The translations under genes and the position numbers were made by a program. Of a DNA stretch of 64,000 nt, positions 33,650 to 44,731 are shown piece by piece. The stretch is from the NCBI RefSeq assembly GCF_003711515.1, contig NW_021167087.1, forward strand, positions 1,360,799 through 1,424,798. The letters run 5' to 3'. Source of the DNA: Sodiomyces alkalinus F11. Its lineage: Eukaryota > Ascomycota > Sordariomycetes > Glomerellales > Plectosphaerellaceae. The notes under the pieces are model-generated. The model did no database searches. It had not been told where the DNA came from and saw nothing but the letters and a program-made list of their open reading frames with translations. How positions within the stretch are numbered: position 1 is the first letter of the stretch; each line of letters opens with the position of its first letter.

Positions 33650-34564
33650 GGAACTGGAGAACACGACCCAGGGTCCAGGAGAGGGGACCCTTTTGTAGCT
33701 CCTCATATCCTTGCCCATGTCTTTCCAGATCCTCCATGACATCTCCTAGTCGTGGACGTGGACGGTGGACCAGGGACACCGAGCATACGGGTGAGACCCC
33801 GGCCGAAAAGTGGAGGTGATGCTTGATCCGGCTAAGATGCGGGCATCGGTCATGTCGTCATGTGTGCCGAAGCCGGGGTCAGCCATTACCAGCTCCCTGA
33901 TTGATCATGGCGGCTCTTATCTTTGGCGGGGGGTGACGGGGGCCCGAGACTGAGGGATTCACGCGTGGCAGACCGAAAGATGGGCCACATCTACCGTTGG
34001 CTGCCGTCCTGGGTGGGCGATTATTCAGGGAGAGAAGCCTGCTGTCCTTCTCCGCTGACATGTAGAAGAGAAAAAGATCCTACACGTAGGGCAGATTCTG
34101 GCTATGGCACAAGCACATATGAGCGGGTGAGCTTGGTTCGACCGAGGCCATGTGGCCCATGTCGAGGTGTTGACAGAGCTGAGCTGGATTTTCGGAGGAA
34201 ATGCCCTCCTAGAGGATTGGGGTTAAGGATCTGCATGTCGCATGATTCATGGCCTTGTTGACGGCGTTCATTAGGGGGTGACTGAAGGAAGATGGACGAG
34301 CAAGGGTTCGTGGGCTTGGTCCGAGGGGGAAAAGGGGGATGTGAGCGAAGGATCGAGACCATTGGGGACACGGAGAAATGAGAAAACGGCCCCCACGAGG
34401 TCTCCATTCATTATTAGTAATATGTGATTAGTAATTCAGGTACAGCGAGGAAGAAACACTACGGTACAGTCAGTACACTACCTTAGCGACGACGGACATG
34501 ACATCATCACAAGCGCTGTATGGACAAAGAATGGAGCACCATGGAGATGAGTACAAAGGCATAT
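33483..34564. other. Intergenic region, GGT promoter side
   Basis: Contains the AG microsatellite and no supported gene before the tRNA. Confidence 0.55.
33605..33648. repeat. (GA)n microsatellite upstream of GGT gene
   Basis: 22 uninterrupted GA units. On the GGT sense strand it is a CT tract, common in fungal promoters. Confidence 0.95.
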
Positions 34565-34649
34565 GGGGATATGGTCTAGTGGTATGATTTCTGTTTTGCA
34601 TTGCATGCAAGCTTACAGAAGGTCGTGCGTTCGATCCGCGCTATCTCCA
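34565..34649 (+). tRNA. tRNA-Ala (anticodon UGC) with 13-nt intron
   Basis: A complete cloverleaf can be folded by hand. The acceptor stem GGGGATA pairs with TATCTCC, followed by discriminator A. The D arm is in TGGTCTAGTGGTATGATT. The anticodon stem TCTGT pairs with ACAGA. The T arm is GTGCG-TTCGATC-CGCGC. The anticodon loop is T-T-TGC-A, giving anticodon TGC (Ala). An intron of 13 nt (34601-34613) follows position 37, the canonical place. The acceptor stem has a G3-U70 pair, the identity element of alanine tRNAs. A run of five T about 12 bp downstream can end Pol III transcription. Confidence 0.93.
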
Positions 34650-35453
34650 TCTCCATCATCTTTTTGGCGGATACCGGAGCGGGATACCGCCCGGACCACC
34701 TGGCCTAGGTATCTAGGTACCTTAGCAATCCTGCTCCCCCTAACCGCTCTGCTCTCCAAAGTACCTAAGGTACGTACCTTAATTAGAGGTACGTTGTACT
34801 TACTCCGATGACAGAAAGGACCCCTTTTTTGTCTCTTCCAGGTTATATCCGTACCTGGTCTTTTGAATTCCCTCTCCTCCCATACGAATAAGCTTGAAGG
34901 CAATAGAAAGCCTCGCTCGTTACAAGTGCGAGTCCGGCCTGGTCCTTGGTCAAGACTAGGTACCTTAGGTAACGAACTACGGGCTGCTTCGTACATACGT
35001 TGTACACCTCCTATCCGGGTTGACGCCCCCGATCTCATTCCCGGGGGCTAATCTTCAACTTCAAGCATCCTGCAAGCCATGGCACTCCAAGGGCGCAGGA
35101 CTGAGGTATACGAATAAAGGAACGGGCAAATGATGCGTTGCGCAACCTTCCATTCAACCGTCAAGGTTCACTTCAAGCCGTTCCTACCCGCGCTGTCGGC
35201 AACCGTCATCAACAATCAACATCCCCACGACTTCCCCAGGACAGACCTAACGGACCTTCCAGGTTCCTCGATCACCCTTACAGTCTAGTAGTATGTTGCC
35301 GCCCCTTCAAGGTCCAACATTTCGGCGACAAGGCCAAAGCTGACCAACTTTATCCAGCCTGCTTGAATCCTCCCTGAGCTGCCACCCCGCGGACTGCCAG
35401 ACATTCTACATCAAGACAGGAGCATCACCGTGGCAACGTAGCAGCCCTGCAAT
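34650..35453. other. Intergenic region with TACCTTAGGTA motifs
   Basis: Between the tRNA and the dehydrogenase gene. It holds three clusters of the CCTAGGTACCTTAGG type (about 34713-34725, 34761-34781, 34957-34972). No gene seen. Confidence 0.6.
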
Positions 35454-36245
35454 ATGGCCAACCCTTCTGCTGCCTACCTCACATCCCTTTTCTCTCTCGC
35501 CGGCCGCACGGCAGTCGTGACAGGTGCAAGCGCCGGCATAGGCCGTGCCATGGCCCTCTCCCTAGCCCAAGCCGGCGCCCGTCTCATCCTCGTCGCGCGC
35601 CGCCCCGAACCCCTCGAAGAGACGGCCACCTCATTCCGCTCAGCGGGACTCGACGCAACCCCTCTCCCGGCAGACGTGTCCGACACCCCATCCCTCTCCA
35701 ACGCCATCGAGCGCATCCTATCCCTCACGTCCGGCCAGGGCCCCGACATCCTCGTCAACGCAGCGGCCGTGAACCTCCGCCCGCCCATGGACGACCTCAC
35801 GCAGGAAGACTGGGACGCCACCATCACCGCCAACCTGACGGCGCCTTACCGGCTCGGACAGGCCTTCGGGCCCCGGATGGCCGCCCGGCGTCACGGCCGC
35901 ATCATCAACGTCGTCAGCCAGCAGGCCTTCCGCGCCTACGGGAACAGCGGCGCCTACGGTGCTTCCAAGGCCGGCCTCGTCGGCCTCACCCGCAGCCAGG
36001 CCGAGGCGTGGAGCCGCCACGGCGTGCTCTGCAACGCTGTGGCCCCCGGCGTCGTGCATACCGCCATGACGGCCCACGTGCTGGCCGATCCCGACAAGTC
36101 TGCCGTTCACGAGCGCCGGACCATGATTGGCCGGAACGGTCGCCCGGACGACTTTGCCGGCGTGGCCGTGTGGTTGGCTTCGAGGGCGAACGAGGCTGTC
36201 ACGGGACAGACCATCTTTGTTGATGGCGGGTATTCGGCTACCTAA
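35454..36245 (+). CDS. Short-chain dehydrogenase/reductase (classical SDR)
   Basis: Single exon, 263 residues. TGASAGIG (23-30) binds the NAD(P) cofactor. ARRPEP after the second strand suggests NADP preference. NAAAV stands at the NNAG position. The catalytic set is Ser155, Tyr168 and Lys172 (SQQAF ... AYGASK). The C-terminus GQTIFVDGGYSAT is typical of the gluconate 5-dehydrogenase/2-deoxygluconate dehydrogenase-like branch. The substrate is not determinable. Its TAA stop overlaps the stop codon of the convergent gene by two bases. Confidence 0.93.
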   Translation: MANPSAAYLTSLFSLAGRTAVVTGASAGIGRAMALSLAQAGARLILVARRPEPLEETATSFRSAGLDATPLPADVSDTPSLSNAIERILSLTSGQGPDILVNAAAVNLRPPMDDLTQEDWDATITANLTAPYRLGQAFGPRMAARRHGRIINVVSQQAFRAYGNSGAYGASKAGLVGLTRSQAEAWSRHGVLCNAVAPGVVHTAMTAHVLADPDKSAVHERRTMIGRNGRPDDFAGVAVWLASRANEAVTGQTIFVDGGYSAT

Positions 36246-37729
36246 GGTGGAATCGAGATTACGCTCCCCGCCGGCCTCACAGGCTGGCATATATAATTGG
36301 GATACATGTACTTCGGCAACGACCAGAAAAGGAAGAAATAAACCCACGCGAACCCGACCGCCTTGCCAATCCACCCGCTGTCCAGTTTCTCGTATAACCT
36401 TCGTGCCCACTTCCTCATCATCTCCTGCGCGGCCATCTCCCCAATGACAGCAAGGAAACTCGTCGCCCACCACCCGACCTCCGGCCAGTACGCACACCTC
36501 CACCCAGCCCACCATGACGTGTGCGCATGAAACCACGCGCTCACGGCGAAGATGATCGCGTTCAGCAACCACCGCCTCCAAGGTTCTCCTTCTCCTCTAC
36601 CCTTTCCCACCTTCCACGCGTCGTCGTCGTTGTCGTCGTCGCCGTCCTCTCGCCTAGCAATACCCAAAAGCCAGAGGACGTAAAGGGCGTACCCTTTCAA
36701 CGTGCCGTCCGTGTCGCCCTCTCGTCGGATGAGGCCCACGAGCCTGGCAATCAAGAGCGCGCACCCTTTCAGCGTCCGGTAAAGCAACCGATCGTAAAAC
36801 TTGACCCAGAACCGCCTCATGGAATACGACTCCCGTATGTCCCCGAACAGCGGGGGCCACTCGTGCGGCTCGTCGAATCCGATCCCCACGCAAACCACCG
36901 CGAAAATCGCATGGGCGGCCGTGTACACGGCGTACGCCGACCAAAACGCCTCGAAAACGATCTGGTTCCGGATCGCAAACTCGCGCAGCAATTGCCCCGC
37001 CGACATGCCGGGCAGCCGGCGGAAAAACGCCTCCTTGTCGGGCGTGTAGTCTTCGTACCCCGGGTTGATCAGCATGGCCCACACGAGCGGCTTGAGCCAG
37101 AACTCGGCGGAGAGGAGGAGGATCGTCAGCGCGGAGCGGCGCGCCAGGAAACAAAGACGCGGTTCGCGGTGCACGACTCCGACTCGACTCCTAAAGTTGT
37201 TGTTATTGCTGTTGTTTTTGTCGTTGTTCTGAGGGGCCGTGTCTTCTTCCTTTTCCCGTTCCACCTGCGTCGGGTCGTCGGCCAGGACGGGCACCTGCGG
37301 CGCGACCATGTTGGTCCCGATGCGCCGAAAGTTGGACAAGGTCTTGTATGCCGCCTGCAGTTGTGCCAGCCGAGAACCGGAGGCCGGCGGAGCCTTGTGC
37401 TTTTCGAGAATGAGGATGACGCCAAAGTGCATCATGACTATGGTGATGGCCTTGGCGAGCATGTCGCCCACGTACCAGTCGAAGTCATGCGGCAGAAAGA
37501 AGAAGGAGGCGAGCCCGGGCTGGTATTGAACGTAGCAGATGGCGTTCCAGAACTGGAGCACCAGGAGCCCGAATGGTAACAGGCGGTATTGTTGAGGGGT
37601 ATAGAGGCTGGCGAGGGCCAGTAAGGGGTTCGTCACTAAGACGACACCTGGGTGCGACACCATGTCCCACATGTTGAATCCGGGGATCGCTGTGATTTCG
37701 CGATCGCTCGTGCGTGTGTTTGATGGCAA
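36242..37729 (-). CDS. Wax-synthase-domain membrane protein (MBOAT-like acyltransferase)
   Basis: Single exon, 495 residues, with many hydrophobic segments (for example LLALASLYTPQQYRLLPFGL, SALTILLLSAEFWL, AVYTAAHAIFAVVCVGI, LNAIIFAVSAWFHAHTSWW). The segment PPLFGDIRESYSMRRFWVKF is the signature of the fungal wax-synthase-like family, and the His of AWFHAH fits the membrane-bound acyltransferase active site. Members move acyl groups to alcohols, often in secondary metabolism, but no cluster genes lie nearby. A Lys/Asp/Asn-rich cytosolic loop at about 150-185 is variable. The start is the first Met; an alternative is M20 (MWDMVSHP). Confidence 0.85.
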   Translation of the reverse strand: MPSNTRTSDREITAIPGFNMWDMVSHPGVVLVTNPLLALASLYTPQQYRLLPFGLLVLQFWNAICYVQYQPGLASFFFLPHDFDWYVGDMLAKAITIVMMHFGVILILEKHKAPPASGSRLAQLQAAYKTLSNFRRIGTNMVAPQVPVLADDPTQVEREKEEDTAPQNNDKNNSNNNNFRSRVGVVHREPRLCFLARRSALTILLLSAEFWLKPLVWAMLINPGYEDYTPDKEAFFRRLPGMSAGQLLREFAIRNQIVFEAFWSAYAVYTAAHAIFAVVCVGIGFDEPHEWPPLFGDIRESYSMRRFWVKFYDRLLYRTLKGCALLIARLVGLIRREGDTDGTLKGYALYVLWLLGIARREDGDDDNDDDAWKVGKGRGEGEPWRRWLLNAIIFAVSAWFHAHTSWWAGWRCAYWPEVGWWATSFLAVIGEMAAQEMMRKWARRLYEKLDSGWIGKAVGFAWVYFFLFWSLPKYMYPNYICQPVRPAGSVISIPP

Positions 37730-38562
37730 CGACGACGACTCGAGTAGCTATAAAAAAATATTATATAAAAACCCCCTTTTCTTTTCTTCTTTCCTGCTCG
37801 AGGTTCTATTCCTAGCGTTATATAGGTAGTCGTGCCGCCCATCCAACTCGAAACGCCACACCAAGCCCCCAAACGCAATACTCGAACCTACCGTATTAGA
37901 TTTGGGCGGCTTTTCTGTACCTGGTGTCCGACGTAAATGTGTCATTGTCAACAAGCCCGCAGGCAAGCCCTTGTTCCCATTTATTTGGGAGACACATGAA
38001 GACGTCTCATAAGTAGGTCATTCATCGAGCTTCTCGTGCGCAGAGATAGGTTAGATAAATGCCACAAAATGGGCTTCATTTGACTCCGGTTCTTTTACAG
38101 GGGGCGGTAAGCCTCCCAATCTTGTCTGGGTCTGCTCGCAAAAAGGCTGTCCCAGGACATGTAAGCAGGTGTCCAGATACTGTATGATTACAACATCTGG
38201 ATATCAATCAATCCCAAAGCATGTAAATCCCTTGAAGAGCGTGTTGCGCTGTTTAAAAGTTTGTAACGCCATGGCTTGTCAACAGAAAGAAAATGGCTGA
38301 CCTGATGACACTGCGGAAGAGGACGCGTATCTATCAAGATGAACCGAGAGTCAACAGGTAATGCTCAATGACGGATGGAAGGACGTCTAGAGAATACGTT
38401 TCGGGGTATCTCATCAATTGGACGCTATAAAATGCAGAGAACAACTGCTGCCCCACTAGTCGAAGGACTGGATATAGCCAGACTCATGGCAGACCAGCTG
38501 TCAAAGGTCCCATAGCGAATTCGCCGATCTATCGGCAAAGACCGAGTGGATTAGATTCCAAT
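37730..38562. other. Intergenic region
   Basis: Upstream flank of the wax-synthase-like gene and 3' flank of the dynactin gene. No supported gene. Confidence 0.55.
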
Positions 38563-39216
38563 CTATCCGGCCGCCGCTTGACGCTTTGCCGGATTATTGG
38601 GAATCAACCTCTTCAACACCTCGACATGCCTTGCCTGGACCCTGTGCTGCAGCTCCGTAACACCACGCTTGTCCGTCCTCCGCCGGCCATTCGAGTATAT
38701 GACAGTGAAATCGGGTATCGTCTCGCCAGGCTTGACAACGGATAGCGGCGTAATCGTACAATTCTATGATCCAGTCAGCTGCTTCGTTCCATAAAGAGCG
38801 ATTTCCGAGGAACGCACCTTTCCGACTTTTGCGCCGTTGCCAATACGCGCCTTCACGCCCACAACAGTGTCCCCGCCAATCTCCGTCCCACCAGCTTTGA
38901 TGACCGCGCCGGCCTCAACGGTCACGTAGTCCCCTAGTACCACGCCACCGCTGGTCTCGTCGCCATCGGTCGAGCCGATGTGGGTGCGTTCGTGGATGAT
39001 GCAGCGGCGGCCCACGAGGACGCTGCCGCTCGTAGACTCGAGCCTCGCCCGGGGATGTACCACGCTCTCGGATTGTATCGTGATGGAATGGGTGCCTGTC
39101 AGAATGCTGTTGTCCGAGACTTTGGCCGACGATGAAGCATTGACGGGAGCTTGAGGTCCCGAGTTGGAAACGGGAGGGAGGATCGAACGACGTTTGCTGC
39201 TGCTGCTGGAGGACAT
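38563..39216 (-). CDS. Dynactin subunit 6 (p27), left-handed beta-helix protein
   Basis: Exons 39216-38818 and 38763-38563 (54-nt intron, phase 0) give 199 residues. The centre has hexapeptide repeats of a left-handed parallel beta-helix (ITIQSESVVHPRARL, SVLVGRRCIIHERTHIG, VVLGDYVTVEAGAVIKAG, GGDTVVGVKARIGNGAKVG). Exon 2 begins NCTITPLSVVKPGETIPDFT, the conserved DCTN6 end in which the chain leaves the helix. The first exon alone would run into stops after 150 residues, so the intron matters. The protein sits in the pointed-end complex of dynactin, which links dynein to cargo, and is expected in hyphal nuclear and endosome transport. The N-terminal 30 residues are Ser-rich and disordered. 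Confidence 0.9.
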
Positions 39217-39638
39217 GGCGCCGTGGTTTCTAGAGATCCTGTCCCCAAGAAATTGTGTTATCTAGGTGGACGTAGGCGTGGCATTCTTGTCGACGCTCCA
39301 AGTTGGAGTTTGCTGGGGGGGGCGAGATTGACGTCGTTTTGGCTTTATGGGAATGAAGCAGCTACTGAGCTTGGGCATCGGATTTCAAGCTCTCTCGAAC
39401 TACCTACCTTACGTAAGCAACTCGAGAGTGTGCAAGTAAACCAAATCCTTCGGTAAATGCTTAGATGCATCTGGGGCACGCGTAAGCTCACGTGACCTCA
39501 TGGACCTCCCAGCCTGGATTGGCCAATCAATGATGGTACATTCTTAAGCCTTCTGGCACTTTGCCTCCAGTTCCTCGTTTGGCCGAGTTGACCGAAATCC
39601 CTCCCAAGCATCACCCACCACACCTCCATATCCCGACC
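39217..39638. promoter_or_regulatory. Divergent promoter with palindromic CCAAT box
   Basis: 422 bp shared by the dynactin 6 gene and the complex I 51-kDa gene. The palindrome ATTGGCCAAT (39518-39527) gives a CCAAT box on both strands, the binding site of the HAP/CBC complex that activates respiratory genes. A CACGTGA E-box lies about 30 bp before it. The complex I start codon is 112 bp downstream. Confidence 0.6.
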
Positions 39639-41302
39639 ATGGCCACCCCACGACGGCTACCCGCGCAGGCCGCGCAAGCTGCGCGCAACTATGCCACCGT
39701 GCGAACATATGGAGGACTCAAGGACCAGGACCGCATCTTCCAGAACCTGCTCGGCCGAATGCCACCAACCCTAGCTTCGGCCCGGAAGATGGGTGACTGG
39801 CACAAGACGAAGGAGATCATTCTCAAGGGACACGACTGGATCATCGGCGAGATGAAGACGTCTGGGCTTCGAGGACGAGGAGGTGCCGGTTTCCCGTCTG
39901 GACTGAAATGGGTAAGCTTTACGGCCGTCACCCCGAAACTACAGGCCTAGCTCGAGGTCGAGCTACGGTCAACAAAAGAAAAAGAAAGAAAAAAACACGT
40001 GGATGACGTTCCAGATATGCTGACGAATGGGGCTCTTCTTTTTTTTTTGCGTCTCCCATGGTTGGTAGTCGTTCATGAACTTCAAGGACTGGGATAAGGA
40101 CACAAAGCCACGATACCTAGTGGTCAACGCCGACGAGGGCGAGCCGGGCACATGCAAGGACCGCGAGATCATGCGAAAGGACCCCCACAAGCTCATCGAA
40201 GGCTGCCTGGTGGCCGGGCGGGCGATGAACGCCAGCGCCGCGTACATCTACATCCGAGGCGAATTCTACCACGAGGCGGCGGTGCTGCAGACGGCCATCA
40301 ACGAAGCGTACAAGGAAGGGCTGATCGGCAAGAACGCGTGCGGGTCCGGCTACGATTTCGACGTCTACGTCCACCGCGGCGCGGGCGCCTACGTCTGCGG
40401 CGAGGAGACGTCGCTGATCGAGTCGCTCGAGGGCAAGCCGGGCAAGCCGCGGCTCAAGCCGCCCTTCCCCGCGGCGGTGGGCCTCTTCGGCTGCCCGTCG
40501 ACGGTGGCCAACGTCGAGACGGTGGCGGTGGCGCCGACCATCTGCCGGCGCGGCGGCAACTGGTTCGCCGGCTTCGGGCGGGAGCGCAACTCGGGCACCA
40601 AGCTCTACTGCATCTCGGGCCACGTCAACAACCCGGTGACGGTGGAGGAGGAGATGTCGATCCCGCTGCGGGAGCTCATCGACAAGCACTGCGGCGGCGT
40701 CCGCGGCGGCTGGGACAACCTGCTCGCCGTCATCCCCGGCGGGTCCTCGACGCCCATCCTGCCCAAGTCCGTCTGCGACGACCAGCTGATGGACTTTGAC
40801 GCCCTCAAGGACAGCCAGTCCGGCCTGGGCACGGCGGCCGTCATCGTCATGGACAAGAGCACCGATGTCGTGCGGGCCATCAGCCGGCTGTCGCACTTTT
40901 ACCAGCACGAGTCGTGCGGTCAGTGCACGCCCTGCCGCGAGGGCAGCAAGTGGACGAACCAGATCATGCAGCGTTTCGAGAAGGGCCAGGGCCGGCCGAG
41001 GGAGATTGACATGCTCCAGGAGCTGACCAAGCAGGTCGAGGGTCACACCATTTGCGGTATGTTTTACACCGTTTTACACCACCCACTCTGTATCTTGCCT
41101 TTCTTTCTGCACCTTACTAACATCCTGAACAGCTCTGGGTGAGGCGTTCGCTTGGCCTCTGCAGGGTCTGATCCGTCACTTCCGTCCCGAACTCGAGAAG
41201 AGGATGGCCGACTATGCCGAGAAGTCCGGTGGTGCAGCGCTTGCGGGTGGATGGAACCATCAGGCCCGCGCTGAGGGTAAGCTTGTGGCTCCGGGCCAGT
41301 AG
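39639..41302 (+). CDS. NADH:ubiquinone oxidoreductase 51-kDa subunit (complex I, NDUFV1/NuoF)
   Basis: Exons 39639-39911, 40069-41056 and 41133-41302 join to 476 residues. The N-terminal 25 residues are rich in Arg, Ala and Gln without acidic residues, a mitochondrial presequence. [13 protein letters not shown] and [15 protein letters not shown] bind FMN and [24 protein letters not shown] is the second conserved family signature. The Cys of [11 protein letters not shown] (374, 377, 380) and Cys420 of GHTIC hold the N3 [4Fe-4S] cluster. The protein oxidises NADH at the tip of complex I on the matrix side. Intron 1 interrupts at LKW, intron 2 just after the last cluster Cys. Coding bias is strongly GC in exon 2. 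Confidence 0.97.
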
Positions 41303-42509
41303 ATTTTGGCTTGGAGGCGACGAAAGATGGGGAGTCGGGGGATATAGCACTGGCAGCCAAAGAGGGCTTTGTAAATAACTACTTCCGCGCCTTTTTCTTT
41401 ACTTGGTCTGTGATAAAGAGTCCTTCGACAGTTCTTTGGCGTGGTTCCTTTTACTTTTATTTTTCCAATATTTCACATCACATTTTGTGGTTCTTGCATG
41501 TGGTCTCTTGGCATGCTGCTTCTCGTGGTTGCTGCGCCGATATAGGAGGATCAAGTTCTAAGAAGACAAGACTCTTGGGGAACCAGGATTCTGACCCCTG
41601 TCCGGACTTTGGACTCCATTGCCCGGCTTATCTCCTAGACAATTGGTAGGACATCTTCCTAATAAGCGCTCTCAACTTCAGCCTCACTCAGTATTCCTTG
41701 AAAGCAACTGTGTCCAAAAGTCCTCAGGCAGTACAAAAGTCCTCAGGCAGTCCATCAGCCCTTGTCTCGGACCTCGATTCCCAACGACACGGGAACTGCG
41801 TTTGGGCAACTGATCAAACAACGAGACGATTCTTCTTCGTCTTTGGCTTGTCCGGCAGTCGTGAGGATCTTCAATCTCGTCAGACAACCCCTCAGAGTCC
41901 GGACTCGGGTCCCGCTACGTCGCCACCATGTCGCCGAGACGTTTTCAACAGTTTATCCTCTTGGGGACCGATCTCTGTACGTTCACACTTCTTCTTCTTT
42001 TCCTTTTTCATTTTTTACTCTGAACTCGCATGCTCGGCATGTCTGTCTGAGCCTGATCATTCTTCCCAAGGGTGATGGGGGGGCTAGATGGCGGTGTCAA
42101 CGCTGTCAGCTCTGTCCTATTTCACTAGGCAATTATTGTGCCCATACCTTGACCATCACAGCTGAGAGAGATTTGGCGTTTCCCAAGGATTTCACGACAC
42201 TTCTGCCCGTCGAGTCATTTCTTCGTATCTGTTTCGTTTTCGCAGTTTTACACCGACCTTCTGCGGTGCCCTTCGCTCCTTGTTCTCCCGTGGCGTGGCC
42301 TTTGCTTGGCCTTCTTCATTTTGCCCTTCTTTCTGTGAAATCGTCACCGGCCCTGAGTGTCTTCTTCTCTACTGCATCATTATCTCTATGGGCATTCCTA
42401 TTTCCGAGTTGGCTTTTCTCTTGACACACTTCCCTTCACCTACAAATTCTTTCATCTACCATATCTCGGACACCTTAGTCTGCTGTTCCTCTCTGCGCCC
42501 AAGAAGGTT
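41303..42509. other. Intergenic region or 5' leader of the PEX11-like gene
   Basis: T/C-rich DNA with long pyrimidine stretches (about 41990-42020, 42200-42480), as in fungal leaders. It includes a 19-bp tandem duplication (AAAAGTCCTCAGGCAGT units at about 41714-41753). Frames here show no family resemblance. An upstream coding exon of the next gene is possible. Confidence 0.45.
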
Positions 42510-43331
42510 ATGAAAGCTAACGTACTATATGTAGTCGGTCTTGAACGCATCCTCCGCGGATTCCACGCCGCCATCCTCATCCTCATCGGCTTCCCCACTC
42601 TCATACCCTTTCTCACATCCACTGCCTCTCCCTCAGCGGTCATCCTCGACCTGCTAGACCCGCTCAAGGCCGAGATCAACCTGATCCGCCGCGCCATCCG
42701 GACCTTCAAATTCCTCGAAGCCTTCGCAGCCTCCGCATCGATCGTCTCCAGCCTCCGCGCGGGCCCGCAACCGGCCGAAGTGCACCTGGACCTGCACGCG
42801 CTGCTCTTTCTGGGCGCCTTCGGCTTCCTCGAAACCGTCACGCTGCCCGACATGGTGGCCGACGTGACTGGACAGCCAGGTCTGGGCGTCTTCGGCGCCG
42901 AGCGGGCGGGCGAGCTGAACACGTGGGCGCTGAAATCTTGGTTCTGCGGTCTGATATGCCTCGTGTTGAGCGCCGCTTTGAAGATCCGCCGACTCGTGCT
43001 ACTTTCGTCGGCGGCAGACGCTGATGCTGCTACGTCGTCTCGGGATGAGAAGCGCGAGGGCGAGAGCAAAGAGAAGGCGCGGGAACGGCGGCAGCAGGAG
43101 GAGAAAGAGAGGGGAGAGGAGCGGGCCCGTCGTGTGAGAAAGTTGGCGCGCAAGATGGTGGCGGATATGGTGGATCTGGTTATCCCTGCAGCTACGGTGG
43201 GATGGATCTCCGTCGAGCCCGGACTTGTTGCGGTTGTCATGCTGTGTACTTCTTGGCTGACGGGAATGGACGTGTGGGAGAAGTACGGAGACCAGCTTGC
43301 GGCGAAGGGGGGGCAGAAGAAAATGCAGTGA
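42510..43331 (+). CDS. Peroxisomal biogenesis factor 11-like protein (PEX11C type)
   Basis: Frame of 273 residues from MKANVLYVVGLERILRGFHA; the frame stays open 51 codons further upstream, so the start is uncertain. Features of PEX11 proteins are a basic amphipathic segment (LIRRAIRTFKFLEAFAA), a central hydrophobic stretch (SWFCGLICLVLSAALKIRRL), a highly charged loop (Lys/Glu/Arg-rich, about 180-215), and a C-terminal membrane helix region MVADMVDLVIPAATVGW ... MDVWEKYG, resembling the DLLIPA ... GxxDVWxK end of the family. It would act in peroxisome elongation and division. Family call rests on pattern only; another membrane-remodelling protein is possible. Confidence 0.6.
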   Translation: MKANVLYVVGLERILRGFHAAILILIGFPTLIPFLTSTASPSAVILDLLDPLKAEINLIRRAIRTFKFLEAFAASASIVSSLRAGPQPAEVHLDLHALLFLGAFGFLETVTLPDMVADVTGQPGLGVFGAERAGELNTWALKSWFCGLICLVLSAALKIRRLVLLSSAADADAATSSRDEKREGESKEKARERRQQEEKERGEERARRVRKLARKMVADMVDLVIPAATVGWISVEPGLVAVVMLCTSWLTGMDVWEKYGDQLAAKGGQKKMQ

Positions 43332-44720
43332 GGGCCGCAAAGGAATGACTATGACTGCCCATTCGGCAGGTGCATCATTGCTTGTCTGAGATGGTTACAT
43401 AGAGGCATAGAACGGGGGAGGGATTGTCGTAACCGGCCATTTCCTGTCCCGGCGTGACAACGGGGCATAGACCGGCTCCCGGCGTTCAGGATACAAGCAC
43501 TCGGGGCGCAACCTCGAATTCGGGATGAGATGGCATAGGTATATGCATGTGGCTGACCGAGGGTGGACATAAGACAGAGATCCCGGATGGATCATGAGTA
43601 GAACTCCAAATCTGGCCCTCGACTTTGGTCTGCATGGTGGGCGTCCAAATGACAAACGTATTGATGGACGTCTTTGTTTCGGTCAACTCCGAACATATCA
43701 GAGTTCGAACCCATTGGTGATGGTGACTCGGCTTCGGAACGTGCCGTCCTCTTTTCGGAGCTGGGACGAAAAAGGGAAGGAGCAGGCGGACACGTGTTTC
43801 TCGGTGACTGACTGTGCATTGGCCATGAGATTGGCCATTATTACAGTAGGAGTGATCGCTAAGGTACCTTATAGGTACGAGGTAAGTATTCGTACTTCGT
43901 ATCCGTACTTTGTTGCATTCGCAAACGAGACCCGTAAAATGAGTCGTGACGGGTACAACCTAGGTCCTACGGGATCTACCGGACAGTAATTTTTGAGTAT
44001 TCGTATAATTAGTAATGAAACGTTGGTCTCCATCTCCTTTTTTTCTTATTTTTTCTTGTGTGTGGGTGGTGAACGAGAACTTGCAGAGGGACAAGAAATA
44101 AGATGCAGTACAGAGTCGTTACTAAGTCTTCATATCTATTGTTTTCCCATTCTTTGCTCAACGAGCTTCGGAGTCTATAACCGGCCCTCGAAGCAAACAA
44201 AGAGAATACCCCTCTAAAAGCCTAATACAGCGCGATGCAACGATCGAAGAACGAGGGACCCGAGAGCCCGGATACGCGAGCAGGCTAATAGTAACTAAGG
44301 TACCTAATAGTAAGTAACGCAATGTTAGAGAGACGGGCATACCATTAACGTAAGGTATCTAATTACATGTAACCTCCCAATGTACCTCCCCACCTAAGGC
44401 ATGTACCTACCCTGAGCTTCAGGCACTACCTCACTCTCATAGAGGTACCTTGTACAATTCGTAATTTTATGCGTCTTATCTGTTGCCATCAGATGCCGTT
44501 GCCTCTACCGTACTTTCTCCTCATTAATACAGATGCCGTTATAAGGAAGATTCCTATCCATCTATACAGAGTGAGTCAATTGGGAGAGGTAGAAGCTTCA
44601 AGGTCGATAAGTGTTAGTGTACTCTATCCTGACCAACGAACCCCATCTCCAATCGAGACTAGTGAGAGTCGGCAGGTTCTTAGTGGGTTCAGTTAGGAGA
44701 AGTCGAGAGCCAAAGATATC
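43332..44720. other. Intergenic region
   Basis: No supported gene. TACCTTAGGTA-type motifs cluster at 43861-43880, 44295-44310 and 44385-44455. The right half is AT-richer and lies next to a MITE. Confidence 0.55.
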
Positions 44721-44731
44721 CAACGGAGCCG

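Noticed and set aside
36521..37579. 352-codon plus-strand frame
   Set aside because: Antisense to the wax-synthase-like gene, no family resemblance.
40117..41046. 309-codon minus-strand frame
   Set aside because: Antisense to the complex I gene, whose very high GC bias keeps all frames open.
41762..42424. 220-codon plus-strand frame before the PEX11-like gene
   Set aside because: Pyrimidine-driven Ser/Phe/Leu/Pro composition with no domain; more likely leader or intergenic DNA.
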